Of a stretch of 64,000 nt of DNA, positions 27,697-35,614 are shown one piece after another. The stretch is from Sphingomonas horti (GTDB lineage Bacteria; Pseudomonadota; Alphaproteobacteria; Sphingomonadales; Sphingomonadaceae). The notes beneath the pieces are model-generated. The model worked only from the letters and a program-made list of their open reading frames with translations, ran no database searches and was not told where the DNA came from. Positions within the stretch are counted from its first letter, which is position 1, and the number at the start of each line of letters is the position of its first letter. The stretch is from contig NZ_WQMS01000009.1 of assembly GCF_009753715.1 (NCBI RefSeq), positions 120,488 through 184,487 on the forward strand. Direction: 5' to 3'. The translations under genes were made by a program, and so were the position numbers.

Positions 27697-28045
27697 CGAT
27701 GCCTCCGATCCCGGGGAGCAGCCGGCGCGCCCGCTCCTCCGCTTCGGCTAGGCCATAGGCCTGCGCGGTCTGCGCGAGTTGTACGGTGGAAGAGATATAC
27801 GCCACCTCGCCCCAGGGCACCCGCACCATGCGGTCGCCGGCGATCAGCGCCACCAGCCGCATCGCCCAGCGCGGCAGCCGCGCGCGATAGGCGCCAGGGC
27901 CGACCAGGATCGCGGTGACGCGCAACCCCTCGCCCGGCCCGCCCTGGAGCTCGACATCATCGACGATGCCGCAATCCCGGTCGTCGCGATCGACGATCTG
28001 CACGTCGCGCAACTGCGTCAGCAGCCTCACGCGCCCGATCGTCAC
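27683..28045 (-). CDS. PRC-barrel-like protein next to Nramp-related transporter
   Basis: 120 residues. The GTG start at 28045 overlaps the stop of the transporter (GTGA) and is preceded by GAAGGAGGGAAG, a strong ribosome-binding site. RVRLLTQLRDVQIVDRDDRD followed by GIVDDVELQG resembles the first strands of a PRC-barrel domain. A second part carries VPWGEVAYISSTVQL and a helical C-terminus. It looks like a soluble cytoplasmic partner. Two PRC-barrel-like genes in a row after an Nramp-type gene suggest a conserved three-part unit. The role is not known. Confidence 0.72.
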   Translation of the reverse strand: MTIGRVRLLTQLRDVQIVDRDDRDCGIVDDVELQGGPGEGLRVTAILVGPGAYRARLPRWAMRLVALIAGDRMVRVPWGEVAYISSTVQLAQTAQAYGLAEAEERARRLLPGIGGIDAPQ

Positions 28046-29277
28046 AGCTTCCCTCCTTCGGTCAGCAGATAGAGCGGAAGGGCGCCGAGCGCGGCGACGA
28101 CGATCAGCGCGTAATAGGCCCAGCCGAGCGTCTTCGCGATCCGGCCATTGGCATGCTCGCGCATATAGCTCCTGTCGCCTGCCAGCAGCAGGATCGGAAG
28201 GTAGGTGAGCGGCAGCACGAGGATCGAGGCGACAACGGCATATTCCGCCAGCGCGACCGGTTCGATCCCGGTCAACACGATCGCCAGCGCGATCGCGAAC
28301 ACTGCGAGCCAGGCAAAAGTGAACCGCGGCGCCTGGTGCGGCTTCAGATGCCGACCCCAGCGCCAGCCGAAGAATTGCGAGATGCTGTAGGCGTTGGAAA
28401 GGCAGGTTTCGATCGCGGCCCCTGCGATGGCGAACAGCATGCCGAGCAGCGCCAGCAGCAGGCCGACGCGGCCGAAGGGGATTGCCGCCTCCAGAGCCGT
28501 GGTGCCCGGAAGTTCGGGGCTGATCCCTTGCGGGCCGAACAGCTGGGCCGAACTCGCCAGGATCGCGATGCCAAGAAGCGACCCGAGGCCAAACCCCACC
28601 GTCGTCGTCAGCCGGTTGAGCCCCAGATCCTTCTCGCTCCATTTCTCCTCGATCGCCCCGGAGGAGTAGAAATAGCTTTCGTAAGGGAACATCACGGCGC
28701 TGACGATCGCGACCGCGAAATAGCCGTAGGTCAGCAGCTCGGTCGTGCTCAGTCCGGCCGGCACCTGCGGCACCAGGCCTTTCACGATCTCTCCCCAAGG
28801 CGGCTCGATCGCGACTAGCGCGACCGCAAACACGACCATGAACAGGCCCAGCAGGCCATAGGTCCGCTCGATCCATTTGAACGGCAGCAGCCAGATCGTG
28901 GCGACGAACACGAAAGTGGCGGCGATCGCCATCGGGACTAAGCCGAAGCCGGTCAGCAGGTGGAGCACGATGCCGACGCCGCCGATTTCCGCGGCGCAGG
29001 TGATGGTGTTGCTGATCAGCGACGCGATCAGCGTCACCAGCCCCAGGTTCAGCCCCAGCCGGTGGCGCATCATGTTGAACACCGGCTGCTTGGCGATGGC
29101 GGCGACGCGGCCGCTCATTTCGCCGAACACCATCATGCCGACCGTCGCCACCACGATCACCCAGACCAGCGCATATTGGAAGCGCGAGCCGGCCTGGGCC
29201 ATGAACACCAGCTCGCTGACATCGACGAAGCCGCCGACGGCGGTCAGGATGCCGAGCGTCAGCTCAGTGATTTTCAC
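28042..29277 (-). CDS. Nramp-related divalent metal transporter with altered binding motifs
   Basis: 411 residues with about eleven hydrophobic helices, length and pattern of the Nramp (natural resistance-associated macrophage protein) family. The GTG at 29277 is used because it overlaps the upstream lipoprotein gene by 14 bases; a longer frame to 29556 is antisense shadow. The first helix reads TAVGGFVDVSELVF where metal-transporting Nramp proteins carry a DPGN motif, and the sixth helix reads AVMFPYESYFYSSGA where they carry an MPH-type motif. The fold is therefore recognisable but the usual Mn/Fe ligands are not. It may carry a different ion or substrate. It heads three genes of a coupled operon with two PRC-barrel proteins. 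Confidence 0.83.
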   Translation of the reverse strand: MKITELTLGILTAVGGFVDVSELVFMAQAGSRFQYALVWVIVVATVGMMVFGEMSGRVAAIAKQPVFNMMRHRLGLNLGLVTLIASLISNTITCAAEIGGVGIVLHLLTGFGLVPMAIAATFVFVATIWLLPFKWIERTYGLLGLFMVVFAVALVAIEPPWGEIVKGLVPQVPAGLSTTELLTYGYFAVAIVSAVMFPYESYFYSSGAIEEKWSEKDLGLNRLTTTVGFGLGSLLGIAILASSAQLFGPQGISPELPGTTALEAAIPFGRVGLLLALLGMLFAIAGAAIETCLSNAYSISQFFGWRWGRHLKPHQAPRFTFAWLAVFAIALAIVLTGIEPVALAEYAVVASILVLPLTYLPILLLAGDRSYMREHANGRIAKTLGWAYYALIVVAALGALPLYLLTEGGKL

Positions 29278-29614
29278 GCTGCGCCTCGATCCGGGCAAGC
29301 TGGAGCGCGGCGGCGCGGAGCGCGCCGGCTTCGTCGCGCACGGCCGCGGCCGCGCCGATCGCCTGGCCGGCGGCGCCTTCCGGCTGCGACAATGCGTTCC
29401 GCCCGGACAGGAGCTGCTGCACGCCCGCGCGCTGCATCCCGCCTGCATAGGCGCGCCGCAGCTTTCCTTCCTCGTCAAGCTTGGCCACCAAGGCCCGCTC
29501 CGCCGCGAGCGATCGCGCGGTCTTGATGACGGCAAGGTCGCTGCTCGCCTGGCCACAGCCCGTGACGAGGAGCATGGCCAGCAGCATCGCGGACCTGGAA
29601 AGGCGGAGCGCCAT
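29264..29614 (-). CDS. Small predicted lipoprotein
   Basis: 116 residues from the ATG at 29614, chosen because it opens a lipoprotein signal peptide, RLSRSAMLLAMLLVTGCGQA, with a lipobox (VTGC). The frame remains open to 29662 but that extension is charged and would spoil the signal. The mature part is an Ala-rich, helical stretch with no recognised domain (ERALVAKLDEEGKLRRAYAG). First gene of the minus-strand operon with the Nramp-related transporter, overlapping it by 14 bases. Function unknown; envelope location is inferred from the lipobox. Confidence 0.7.
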   Translation of the reverse strand: MALRLSRSAMLLAMLLVTGCGQASSDLAVIKTARSLAAERALVAKLDEEGKLRRAYAGGMQRAGVQQLLSGRNALSQPEGAAGQAIGAAAAVRDEAGALRAAALQLARIEAQRENH

Positions 29615-29764
29615 CCCCGCTGAACCCGTAACGATACGCTCGCGTTCCGAGCTTCCCCGCAAAATGGTAAGCGGGCGCTAAACTCTAAAAGCGTGATGCC
29701 GTTTAAGGCTTCCTACACCCAGTCCGCATAGCCCTTCCCGCATCGAATATCGGGACGGGTAGAA

Positions 29765-31366
29765 ATGAGCGTATCGGGTCAGCAGGTCTGGGTGCGGCGG
29801 GACGTGGCCGCAGGCGCCATCACCTTGGCGGGAGCGATGCTGCTGGTCGCAACGGCCGGGCCGGCGATGTTCACCGCGATGCGCGGCTTCGTCCCTCTCG
29901 ACGGCACGCTGGCCGTATCGGTGATCCTGAACGTCGCGCTGGTGCTGTTCAGCTGGCGGCTGCATGTCGGCCTGCGGCAGGAGACCGGGCGCCGCAAGGC
30001 GGCCGAAGAGCGGATCGGTCAGCTGACGCGCGAAGACGCGCTGACCGGCCTCTCCAACCGCCAGACCTTCCTCGAGGACACGGCGCGCCTGCTCCGCAAG
30101 AACAGCAAGCGCGGGCGCAAGACGGCACTGCTGCTGCTCGACCTCGACCATTTCAAGACGGTCAACGAAGTGAACAGCCACGCGATCGGCGACGCCACGC
30201 TGCAGCTGACCGCGGACCGGATCGAGGCGGCGGCGCCCGCCGGTGCGCTGGCGGCGCGGCTCGGCGCGGACGAGTTCGCACTGCTCTTCACCTACGAAGA
30301 CGGCCGGCCCGACCTGGTCGACGCGGTCGCGGAGCGGCTGGTCGCCGAGCTCGGCCAGCGGCTGGATATCGCCGGCGCCATGATCCACACCGGCGCCTCG
30401 ATCGGCCTCGCCCGCTCCGAGGCCGGCTGCGACACGATCGAGCAACTGCTGCGCCGCGCCGACATCGCGATGTACGCCTCGAAGAATGCCGGGCGGAACC
30501 GCTATCACTGGTTCGATGAGTCGATGGAGCGCGAGCTCAACATGCGCAACGCGATCGAAAGCGGCATGCGCGAAGGCATCCCGCTCGGCCAGTTCGTGCC
30601 CTATTACGAGCAGCAGATCGACCTTGCGTCGGGCAAGCTCCACGGTTTCGAGATGCTCGCGCGCTGGGAGCATCCCACGCGCGGCATCATCCCGCCCGAC
30701 ATCTTCATCCCGATCGCCGAGGAGACCGGCATGATCGCGGACCTGTCGATGTCGGTGATGCGCCAGGCCTTCGAGGAAGCGAAGAACTGGGATTCGTCGC
30801 TGACGCTGTCGGTCAACATCGCGCCCAGCCAGCTGCGCGATCCCTGGTTCGCGCACAAGATCGTCAAGCTGCTGGTCGAAACCGGCTTTCCGGCCAACCG
30901 GCTGGAGATCGAGATCACCGAAAGCGCGCTCGCCGAGAATATGGGCGTCGCCCAGTCGGTCGTCGGCAGCCTGAAGAACCAGGGCATCCGGCTTGCGCTC
31001 GACGATTTCGGCACCGGCTATTCCTCGTTGTCGAACCTGCGCGCGCTGCCGTTCGACCGGGTCAAGATCGACCGCAGCTTCGTTACGTCGCTGGGCAGCG
31101 ATGCCGAGAGCACCGCCGTCGTCAACGCGATCACGCGGCTCAGCGACAGCCTGGGCCTGCCGGTCACGGCCGAAGGCGTGGAGACGCCGGAGATCGAGGC
31201 CAAGCTGAAGACGCTCGGCTGCTACCAAGGCCAGGGCTGGCATTTCGGCAAGCCGATGGACGTGGGCCAGGTCCGCGTGCTGCTGGCCGAGCGCAACCTG
31301 CTGCCGGTCAAGCACCTTGCCGCCCCGGCGGGCGAGCGCATCCGCGAGCTGCGCAAGGCCGGCTAG
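29765..31366 (+). CDS. GGDEF-EAL protein, probable c-di-GMP phosphodiesterase
   Basis: 533 residues. Two membrane helices (~16-36 and ~46-62), then a GGDEF domain whose signature is altered to RLGADEFALLF, then an EAL domain. The EAL motif reads GFEMLARWEHP, and the metal and catalytic residues appear complete: NIAPSQLRD, LEIEITES, LDDFGTGYSSLSNL, VKIDRSFV, TAEGVET and the final Gln in YQGQGWHF. The likely activity is therefore c-di-GMP hydrolysis, with the GGDEF part degenerate or regulatory. Start ATG is preceded by GGGTAGAA. The stop overlaps the convergent DUF924 gene by four bases. It may oppose the diguanylate cyclase at 4.3-6.1 kb. Confidence 0.9.
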   Translation: MSVSGQQVWVRRDVAAGAITLAGAMLLVATAGPAMFTAMRGFVPLDGTLAVSVILNVALVLFSWRLHVGLRQETGRRKAAEERIGQLTREDALTGLSNRQTFLEDTARLLRKNSKRGRKTALLLLDLDHFKTVNEVNSHAIGDATLQLTADRIEAAAPAGALAARLGADEFALLFTYEDGRPDLVDAVAERLVAELGQRLDIAGAMIHTGASIGLARSEAGCDTIEQLLRRADIAMYASKNAGRNRYHWFDESMERELNMRNAIESGMREGIPLGQFVPYYEQQIDLASGKLHGFEMLARWEHPTRGIIPPDIFIPIAEETGMIADLSMSVMRQAFEEAKNWDSSLTLSVNIAPSQLRDPWFAHKIVKLLVETGFPANRLEIEITESALAENMGVAQSVVGSLKNQGIRLALDDFGTGYSSLSNLRALPFDRVKIDRSFVTSLGSDAESTAVVNAITRLSDSLGLPVTAEGVETPEIEAKLKTLGCYQGQGWHFGKPMDVGQVRVLLAERNLLPVKHLAAPAGERIRELRKAG

Positions 31367-31938
31367 AAGGCCTGGTCCTCGGCCAGGAATGCTTCCTCGT
31401 CCGACGTGTTCGGCCGGCCGAGGGCGGCGTTGCGGCCGGGGAAGCGCCCGAAGCGGCGGATCACGTCGCGGTGCAGCGTCGCATAATCCAGCGACTTGCC
31501 GTCCCCCAGCGCGGTGAACAGCGCGACCGATCGATCCTGATCGGCCGCGTCTTCCGAATGCTGGAACGGCATGTAGAGGAACTGACGCTCGGGGATGCTC
31601 ATGCCGCGGTCCCAGCCTTCGCGGAGGGCGTGCTCGCTCAGTGACCGCGCGATGGGATCGGCGGCGAATGCTTCGGCCGAGCCGCGATAGATGTTGCGGG
31701 AGAATTGATCGAGCGCGATCACTGCCCCCAGCAGATGGCGGGGATCGTCCCGCAACCCCGCCGCCGCCGTCGCGGCGAGCCGGTCCCGCAGCGCCTTGAA
31801 ACGCCGCGCGCATTCCGCGTCCAGCGCGTCATCGCGCGCGAAGCGCTTTTCCGGCGGCACCTCCTCCAGCCAGAAGTGCAGCACGGCCTCCGCCTCCGCA
31901 TGGACTTGGCGCGTGTGCGCCCCTAGATCGCCCGCCAT
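31363..31938 (-). CDS. DUF924 family protein
   Basis: 191 residues, soluble and helical. Family landmarks: EAVLHFWLEEVPPEKRFARD near the N-terminus, LGAVIALDQFSRNIYRGSAEA in the middle, and ERQFLYMPFQHSED. DUF924 proteins have a TPR-like fold and no established activity. The ATG at 31938 is preceded by GGAAGGCGAAG, which lies inside the dapF coding region; the start codons of the two divergent genes overlap by two bases. Its 3' end overlaps the GGDEF-EAL gene by four bases. Confidence 0.88.
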   Translation of the reverse strand: MAGDLGAHTRQVHAEAEAVLHFWLEEVPPEKRFARDDALDAECARRFKALRDRLAATAAAGLRDDPRHLLGAVIALDQFSRNIYRGSAEAFAADPIARSLSEHALREGWDRGMSIPERQFLYMPFQHSEDAADQDRSVALFTALGDGKSLDYATLHRDVIRRFGRFPGRNAALGRPNTSDEEAFLAEDQAF

Positions 31939-32740
31939 GCGCTTCGCCTTCCACAAGATGCACGGGCTCGGCAATGATTTCGTCGTGATCGATGCGCGTG
32001 CGCGGGGCGTGGCGATCACGGCAGCGCGCGCGCGCGCGATCGCCGACCGGCGGACGGGCATCGGTTGCGATCAGCTGATCCTGCTGGAGCCGGTTGAGGA
32101 TGCGGACCTGCGCATGCGCATCTTCAACGCCGACGGCGGCGAGGTCGAGCAGTGCGGCAACGCGCTGCGCTGCGTCGCCCAGCTGACCGGCGCGCGCCGG
32201 ATGGAGACCGCCGGCGGCCCGGTCGAGGCGGAGCCGACCGGAGGCGGCATCACCATCGACCTGGGGACGCCGCGCTTCGGCTGGGACGAGATACCGCTCG
32301 CCTACCCGCTCGACACGGCCGCGCTGCCGGTCGGCTGGGAAGGGCTGGAGCACGGCACAGCAATCAATGTCGGCAATCCGCACATCGTGTTCTTCGTGCC
32401 CGCCCTCGATGCGGTCGAGCTCGAGCGGATCGGCCCGATCGTCGAGCAGGACCCGCTTTTTCCGGAGCGGGTGAATGTGAATGTGGCGCAAGTCACCGGA
32501 CCGGCGGCCGTCAAGCTGCGCGTCTGGGAACGCGGCGCCGGGCTGACGCGCGCCTGTGGAACGGGCGCCTGCGCGACCGCGGTGGCGGCGATCCGGCGCG
32601 GGCTGGCGCGATCGCCGGTGACGGTCTCGTTGCCCGGCGGCGAGCTGCAGGTCGATTGGGCGCCGGGCGGCACCATCCGCATGACGGGTCCGGCAACGCA
32701 CGTCTTCGCGGGCGAGGCGGACCTGGAGGCGTTCGGGTGA
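31937..32740 (+). CDS. dapF: Diaminopimelate epimerase
   Basis: 267 residues. Converts LL- to meso-diaminopimelate in lysine and peptidoglycan synthesis. N-terminus FAFHKMHGLGNDFVVIDAR is diagnostic. The two catalytic cysteines are in DGGEVEQCGNALRC and TRACGTGACATA, and the substrate-binding GNPHIVFFV is present. The ATG at 31937 gives the canonical start; no clear ribosome-binding site is seen upstream because that DNA is the start of the divergent DUF924 gene. It is the first gene of a coupled operon with mtaB (GTGA overlap), ftsY and yciB. Confidence 0.96.
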   Translation: MRFAFHKMHGLGNDFVVIDARARGVAITAARARAIADRRTGIGCDQLILLEPVEDADLRMRIFNADGGEVEQCGNALRCVAQLTGARRMETAGGPVEAEPTGGGITIDLGTPRFGWDEIPLAYPLDTAALPVGWEGLEHGTAINVGNPHIVFFVPALDAVELERIGPIVEQDPLFPERVNVNVAQVTGPAAVKLRVWERGAGLTRACGTGACATAVAAIRRGLARSPVTVSLPGGELQVDWAPGGTIRMTGPATHVFAGEADLEAFG

Positions 32741-34032
32741 GCGACGTCATCACCCTCGGCTGCCGACTGAATATCGCCGAAAGCGAGGCGATCCGCACGA
32801 TGCTGCCCGACAACGATCTGATCGTCGTCAACAGCTGCGCGGTCACCGAGGAAGCCGTGCGCCAGACCCGCCGCGCGATCCGGCGTGCCCACCGCGAACG
32901 GCCCGATGCGCGCATCGTCGTGACCGGCTGCGCGGCAGAGGTGGAGCGCGAGGCCTTCGCCGCGATGCCCGAGGTGAGCAGGGTGGTATCGAACCTGAAG
33001 AAGCTTCGATCCGGATCTTATTCCCCGTTTGCTTCGAGCGAAGTCGAGAAGCGTATCTCGACTTCGCTCGATACGAACGGATCACAGGTGCAAACCCACG
33101 CCCGCGCCTTCGTGGAGGTGCAGAACGGGTGCGACCATCGCTGCACCTTCTGCATCATCCCCTATGGACGCGGCCCGAGCCGCTCCACGCCCGCCGGCGC
33201 GGTGATCGAGCGCATCCGCCTCCTGGTAGATCAGGGCGCGCAGGAAGTGGTGCTGACCGGCGTCGACCTGACCTCCTATGGCGACCTGACCGGTGACAGC
33301 CTGGGCCTGCTGGTCGAGCGCGTGCTGAAGGCCGTCCCCGCCCTGCCCCGCCTGCGCCTCTCGTCGCTCGACCCGATCGAGATCGACGACCGCCTGTTCG
33401 CGCTGATCGTCGGCGAGACGCGGCTGATGCCGCACCTGCATTTGTCGCTGCAGGCCGGCGACGACATGATCCTGAAGCGGATGAAGCGCCGCCACCTCCG
33501 CGCCGACGCGATCCGGCTGGTCGAGCGCATCAAGGCCGCACGGTCCGAAATCGCGATCGGAGCCGACCTGATCGCCGGCTTCCCGACCGAGACCGAGGCG
33601 ATGTTCGCAAACTCGCTCCGCATCGTGGATGAGTGCGACATCGTGTTCGGCCACATCTTCCCCTACTCTCCCCGCCGCGGCACCCCCGCCGCGCGCATGC
33701 CGCAAGTCGAACCCGAAGTGGTCCGCGCACGGGCCAAGCGGTTGCGGGAGGCGTGCGCGGAGCGACAGGCACGCTGGCTGGATGGGCTGGTCGGAACCCG
33801 GCAGCAGGTGCTGGTCGAGCTGGACGGTCGGACCGGTCACGCGGAGAATTTCGCGAAGGTGGAGCTGGGTGTTCCCCTCCCGCTTGCGAGAGGGGCTAGG
33901 GGAGGGAATTCGTCTCCCGGCGACCCACGCGCAGGCCCTCCCCCGGCCCCTCCCGCAAGCGGGAGGGGAGAAATCCTCCGCACCCTCATCACCGCCCGCC
34001 GCGGCGACACCCTGATCGGAAGCCCTGAATGA
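32737..34032 (+). CDS. mtaB: tRNA t6A37 methylthiotransferase, with two in-frame repeat insertions
   Basis: 431 residues from a GTG overlapping the dapF stop, with GGAGG upstream. Radical-SAM methylthiotransferase that makes ms2t6A37 in tRNAs reading ANN codons. N-terminal cluster cysteines: LGCRLN, VNSCAVT, VTGCAAE. Radical SAM motif: GCDHRCTFCIIPYGRG. Then LHLSLQAGDDMILKRMKRRH and the C-terminal TRAM-like region. Two palindromic elements lie in frame: 33025-33080 encodes a 19-residue linker (PFASSEVEKRISTSLDTNG) between the first and radical-SAM domains, and 33883-33981 adds a Pro/Gly/Arg stretch (PLPLARGARGG onward) before the final strand TLITARRGDTLIG. Both occupy tolerant positions, so the enzyme is probably functional. 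Confidence 0.93.
   Translation: MSDVITLGCRLNIAESEAIRTMLPDNDLIVVNSCAVTEEAVRQTRRAIRRAHRERPDARIVVTGCAAEVEREAFAAMPEVSRVVSNLKKLRSGSYSPFASSEVEKRISTSLDTNGSQVQTHARAFVEVQNGCDHRCTFCIIPYGRGPSRSTPAGAVIERIRLLVDQGAQEVVLTGVDLTSYGDLTGDSLGLLVERVLKAVPALPRLRLSSLDPIEIDDRLFALIVGETRLMPHLHLSLQAGDDMILKRMKRRHLRADAIRLVERIKAARSEIAIGADLIAGFPTETEAMFANSLRIVDECDIVFGHIFPYSPRRGTPAARMPQVEPEVVRARAKRLREACAERQARWLDGLVGTRQQVLVELDGRTGHAENFAKVELGVPLPLARGARGGNSSPGDPRAGPPPAPPASGRGEILRTLITARRGDTLIGSPE
33025..33080. repeat. Coding palindromic element (family C, TCTCGACTTCGCTCG) inside mtaB
   Basis: Two 25-base arms (33025-33049 and 33056-33080) are near-perfect reverse complements around a six-base loop, AGCGTA. The core is CTCGACTTCGCTCG. 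It begins exactly at a codon boundary and adds residues ~97-115 of MtaB. A right-arm-only copy lies at about 13-40 of the window inside the hydantoinase gene and is read in the same phase (STSLGTSG compared with STSLDTNG). Confidence 0.85.
33883..33981. repeat. Coding repeat (family A) near the mtaB 3' end
   Basis: Contains CCCCTCCCGCTTGCGAGAGGGG at its left and CCCCTCCCGCAAGCGGGAGGGG at its right, each a hairpin, joined by a GC-rich core with CGACCCACGCGCAGGCCC. It is read through in the mtaB frame as a Pro/Gly/Arg-rich insert of about 33 residues with no stop codon. The right hairpin is identical to the one at 35582-35605. Confidence 0.8.
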
Positions 34033-34955
34033 CCGATACGCGCTGGCACGAGAAATTGCTGGGCGGCTTTCGGCGCACGTCGGACCGGCTGTCGGAGAAC
34101 CTGACCGGCCTGTTCACCAAGGCGTCGCTGGACCGCGAGACGCTGGACGAGATCGAGGACGCGCTGATCGCGTCCGATCTGGGGCCCGCGACGGCCGCGC
34201 GCGTGCGGGAGCGCCTGTCGGAGGGCCGGTTCGAGCGGGGGCTTTCCGAAGCGCAGGTCAAGGAGACCGTGGCGGAGGAGATCGAGAAGGTGCTCGCGCC
34301 CGTCGCCGAGCCGCTGGAGATCGACGCTTTTCCCCGCCCGCAGGTGATCCTGGTGATCGGCGTCAACGGTTCCGGCAAGACCACGACGATCGCCAAGCTC
34401 GCGCGGCTGTTCCTGGAGCAGGATTATGGCGTGATGCTCGCCGCCGGCGACACGTTTCGCGCGGCGGCGATCGAGCAATTGCGCATCTGGGCGGAGCGGA
34501 TCGGCGTGCCGATCATGGCGGGGCCGGAAGGCGGCGACGCGGCCGGCATCGTCTGGGATGCGGTCAAGCAGGCGACCGCGACCGGCATCGACGTGCTGAT
34601 CGTCGACACCGCCGGGCGGCTGCAGAACAAGCGCGAGCTGATGGACGAGCTGGCGAAGATCCGCCGCGTGCTCGGCCGGCTCAATCCGCAGGCGCCGCAC
34701 GACGTGGTGCTGGTGCTCGACGCGACGACCGGCCAGAACGCGCTCAGCCAGATCGAGGTGTTCAAAGAGGTCGCTGGCGTCACCGGCTTGGTCATGACCA
34801 AGCTGGACGGCACCGCGCGCGGGGGCGTGCTGGTCGCCGCGGCGGAGAAATTCGGGATGCCCATCCACGCGATCGGCGTCGGCGAAGGCATGGACGATTT
34901 GCGCCCATTCGATGCCCGCGAAGTGGCGCGGATGATCGCGGGGGTGGAGGAATGA
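34029..34955 (+). CDS. ftsY: Signal recognition particle receptor FtsY
   Basis: 308 residues, a short FtsY lacking the long acidic N-terminal domain, as is common in alphaproteobacteria. It is the SRP-receptor GTPase that docks ribosome-nascent chain complexes at the inner membrane. An N-domain helix bundle is followed by the G-domain: P-loop GVNGSGKTTTIAKLA, AAGDTFRAAAIEQL, DVLIVDTAGRLQNK, TKLDGTARGG, and the closing GVGEGMDDLRPFDA. The ATG overlaps the mtaB stop (ATGA) and its own stop overlaps the yciB start. Unambiguous. Confidence 0.97.
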   Translation: MTDTRWHEKLLGGFRRTSDRLSENLTGLFTKASLDRETLDEIEDALIASDLGPATAARVRERLSEGRFERGLSEAQVKETVAEEIEKVLAPVAEPLEIDAFPRPQVILVIGVNGSGKTTTIAKLARLFLEQDYGVMLAAGDTFRAAAIEQLRIWAERIGVPIMAGPEGGDAAGIVWDAVKQATATGIDVLIVDTAGRLQNKRELMDELAKIRRVLGRLNPQAPHDVVLVLDATTGQNALSQIEVFKEVAGVTGLVMTKLDGTARGGVLVAAAEKFGMPIHAIGVGEGMDDLRPFDAREVARMIAGVEE

Positions 34956-35581
34956 GCGACAGCATGAACTCGACTGACAAACCCCGCGAACTCTCGCCGG
35001 GCCTTCGCATGGCGATCGATTTCGGGCCGCTCGCGGTCTTTTTCATCGTGAACGCGATGACCGGCGGGCCGAAGCTGGTGAAGGTGATGGCGGCCACCGC
35101 CGCCTTCATGATCGCGACGGTCGCGGCGATGATCCTCAGCCGCGTGAAGGCCGGCCGCATCTCGCCGATGCTGTGGATCACCGGCGCGCTGGTCGTGTTC
35201 TTCGGCGGATTGACGCTCTGGTTCCGCGACGACACCTTCATCAAGATGAAGCCGACGATCGTCTATGCGATGTTCGCGGTGATCCTGGGCTACGGCCTCG
35301 CGACCGGCAAGCCGCTGCTGAAGACCCTGCTGGAGGCGGCCTATCCGGGCCTGAACGACACCGGCTGGCGCAAGCTGACCGTCAACTGGGTCGGCTTCTT
35401 CGCATTCATGGCGGTTTTGAACGAGGCGGTGTGGCGCACCCAGAGCTGGGACTTCTGGGTCGGGTTCAAGCTGTGGGGGGCGGTGCCGCTGACCCTGCTG
35501 TTCGCGGTCGCCAACATCCCGATGCTGATGAAGCACGGGCTGAGCGACGGCAAGGAAGCCCCGCTGCCGCCGGAGGGTTAG
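34952..35581 (+). CDS. yciB: Inner membrane-spanning protein YciB (septation protein A family)
   Basis: 209 residues with about five membrane helices (~18-38, 47-66, 75-93, 104-120, 145-165, 175-195). The family core FGPLAVFFIVN, KMKPTIVYAMFAVILGYGL, WRKLTVNWVGFFAFMAVLNE and WVGFKLWGAVPLTLLFAVAN is clear. YciB/IspA-like proteins take part in envelope and cell-division maintenance in enterobacteria. The start overlaps the ftsY stop. It is the last gene of the dapF operon and ends immediately before a perfect hairpin repeat. Confidence 0.93.
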   Translation: MSDSMNSTDKPRELSPGLRMAIDFGPLAVFFIVNAMTGGPKLVKVMAATAAFMIATVAAMILSRVKAGRISPMLWITGALVVFFGGLTLWFRDDTFIKMKPTIVYAMFAVILGYGLATGKPLLKTLLEAAYPGLNDTGWRKLTVNWVGFFAFMAVLNEAVWRTQSWDFWVGFKLWGAVPLTLLFAVANIPMLMKHGLSDGKEAPLPPEG

Positions 35582-35605
35582 TCCCCTCCCGCAAGCGGGA
35601 GGGGA
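35582..35605. terminator. Perfect hairpin between convergent yciB and sodB (family A repeat)
   Basis: Ten-base-pair perfect inverted repeat CCCCTCCCGC-AA-GCGGGAGGGG starting one base after the yciB stop. There is no T-run, so it is not a classical intrinsic terminator, but it may act as a bidirectional mRNA-end structure. Same sequence as in mtaB at about 33960. Confidence 0.5.
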
Positions 35606-35614
35606 GCGACCAGC

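Noticed and set aside
29600..29660. Second EcfG-type promoter before the small lipoprotein (GGAAC then GTT at 18 bases)
   Set aside because: The -10 part lies only about 14 bases before the chosen start codon, leaving no room for a leader with a ribosome-binding site; likely chance.
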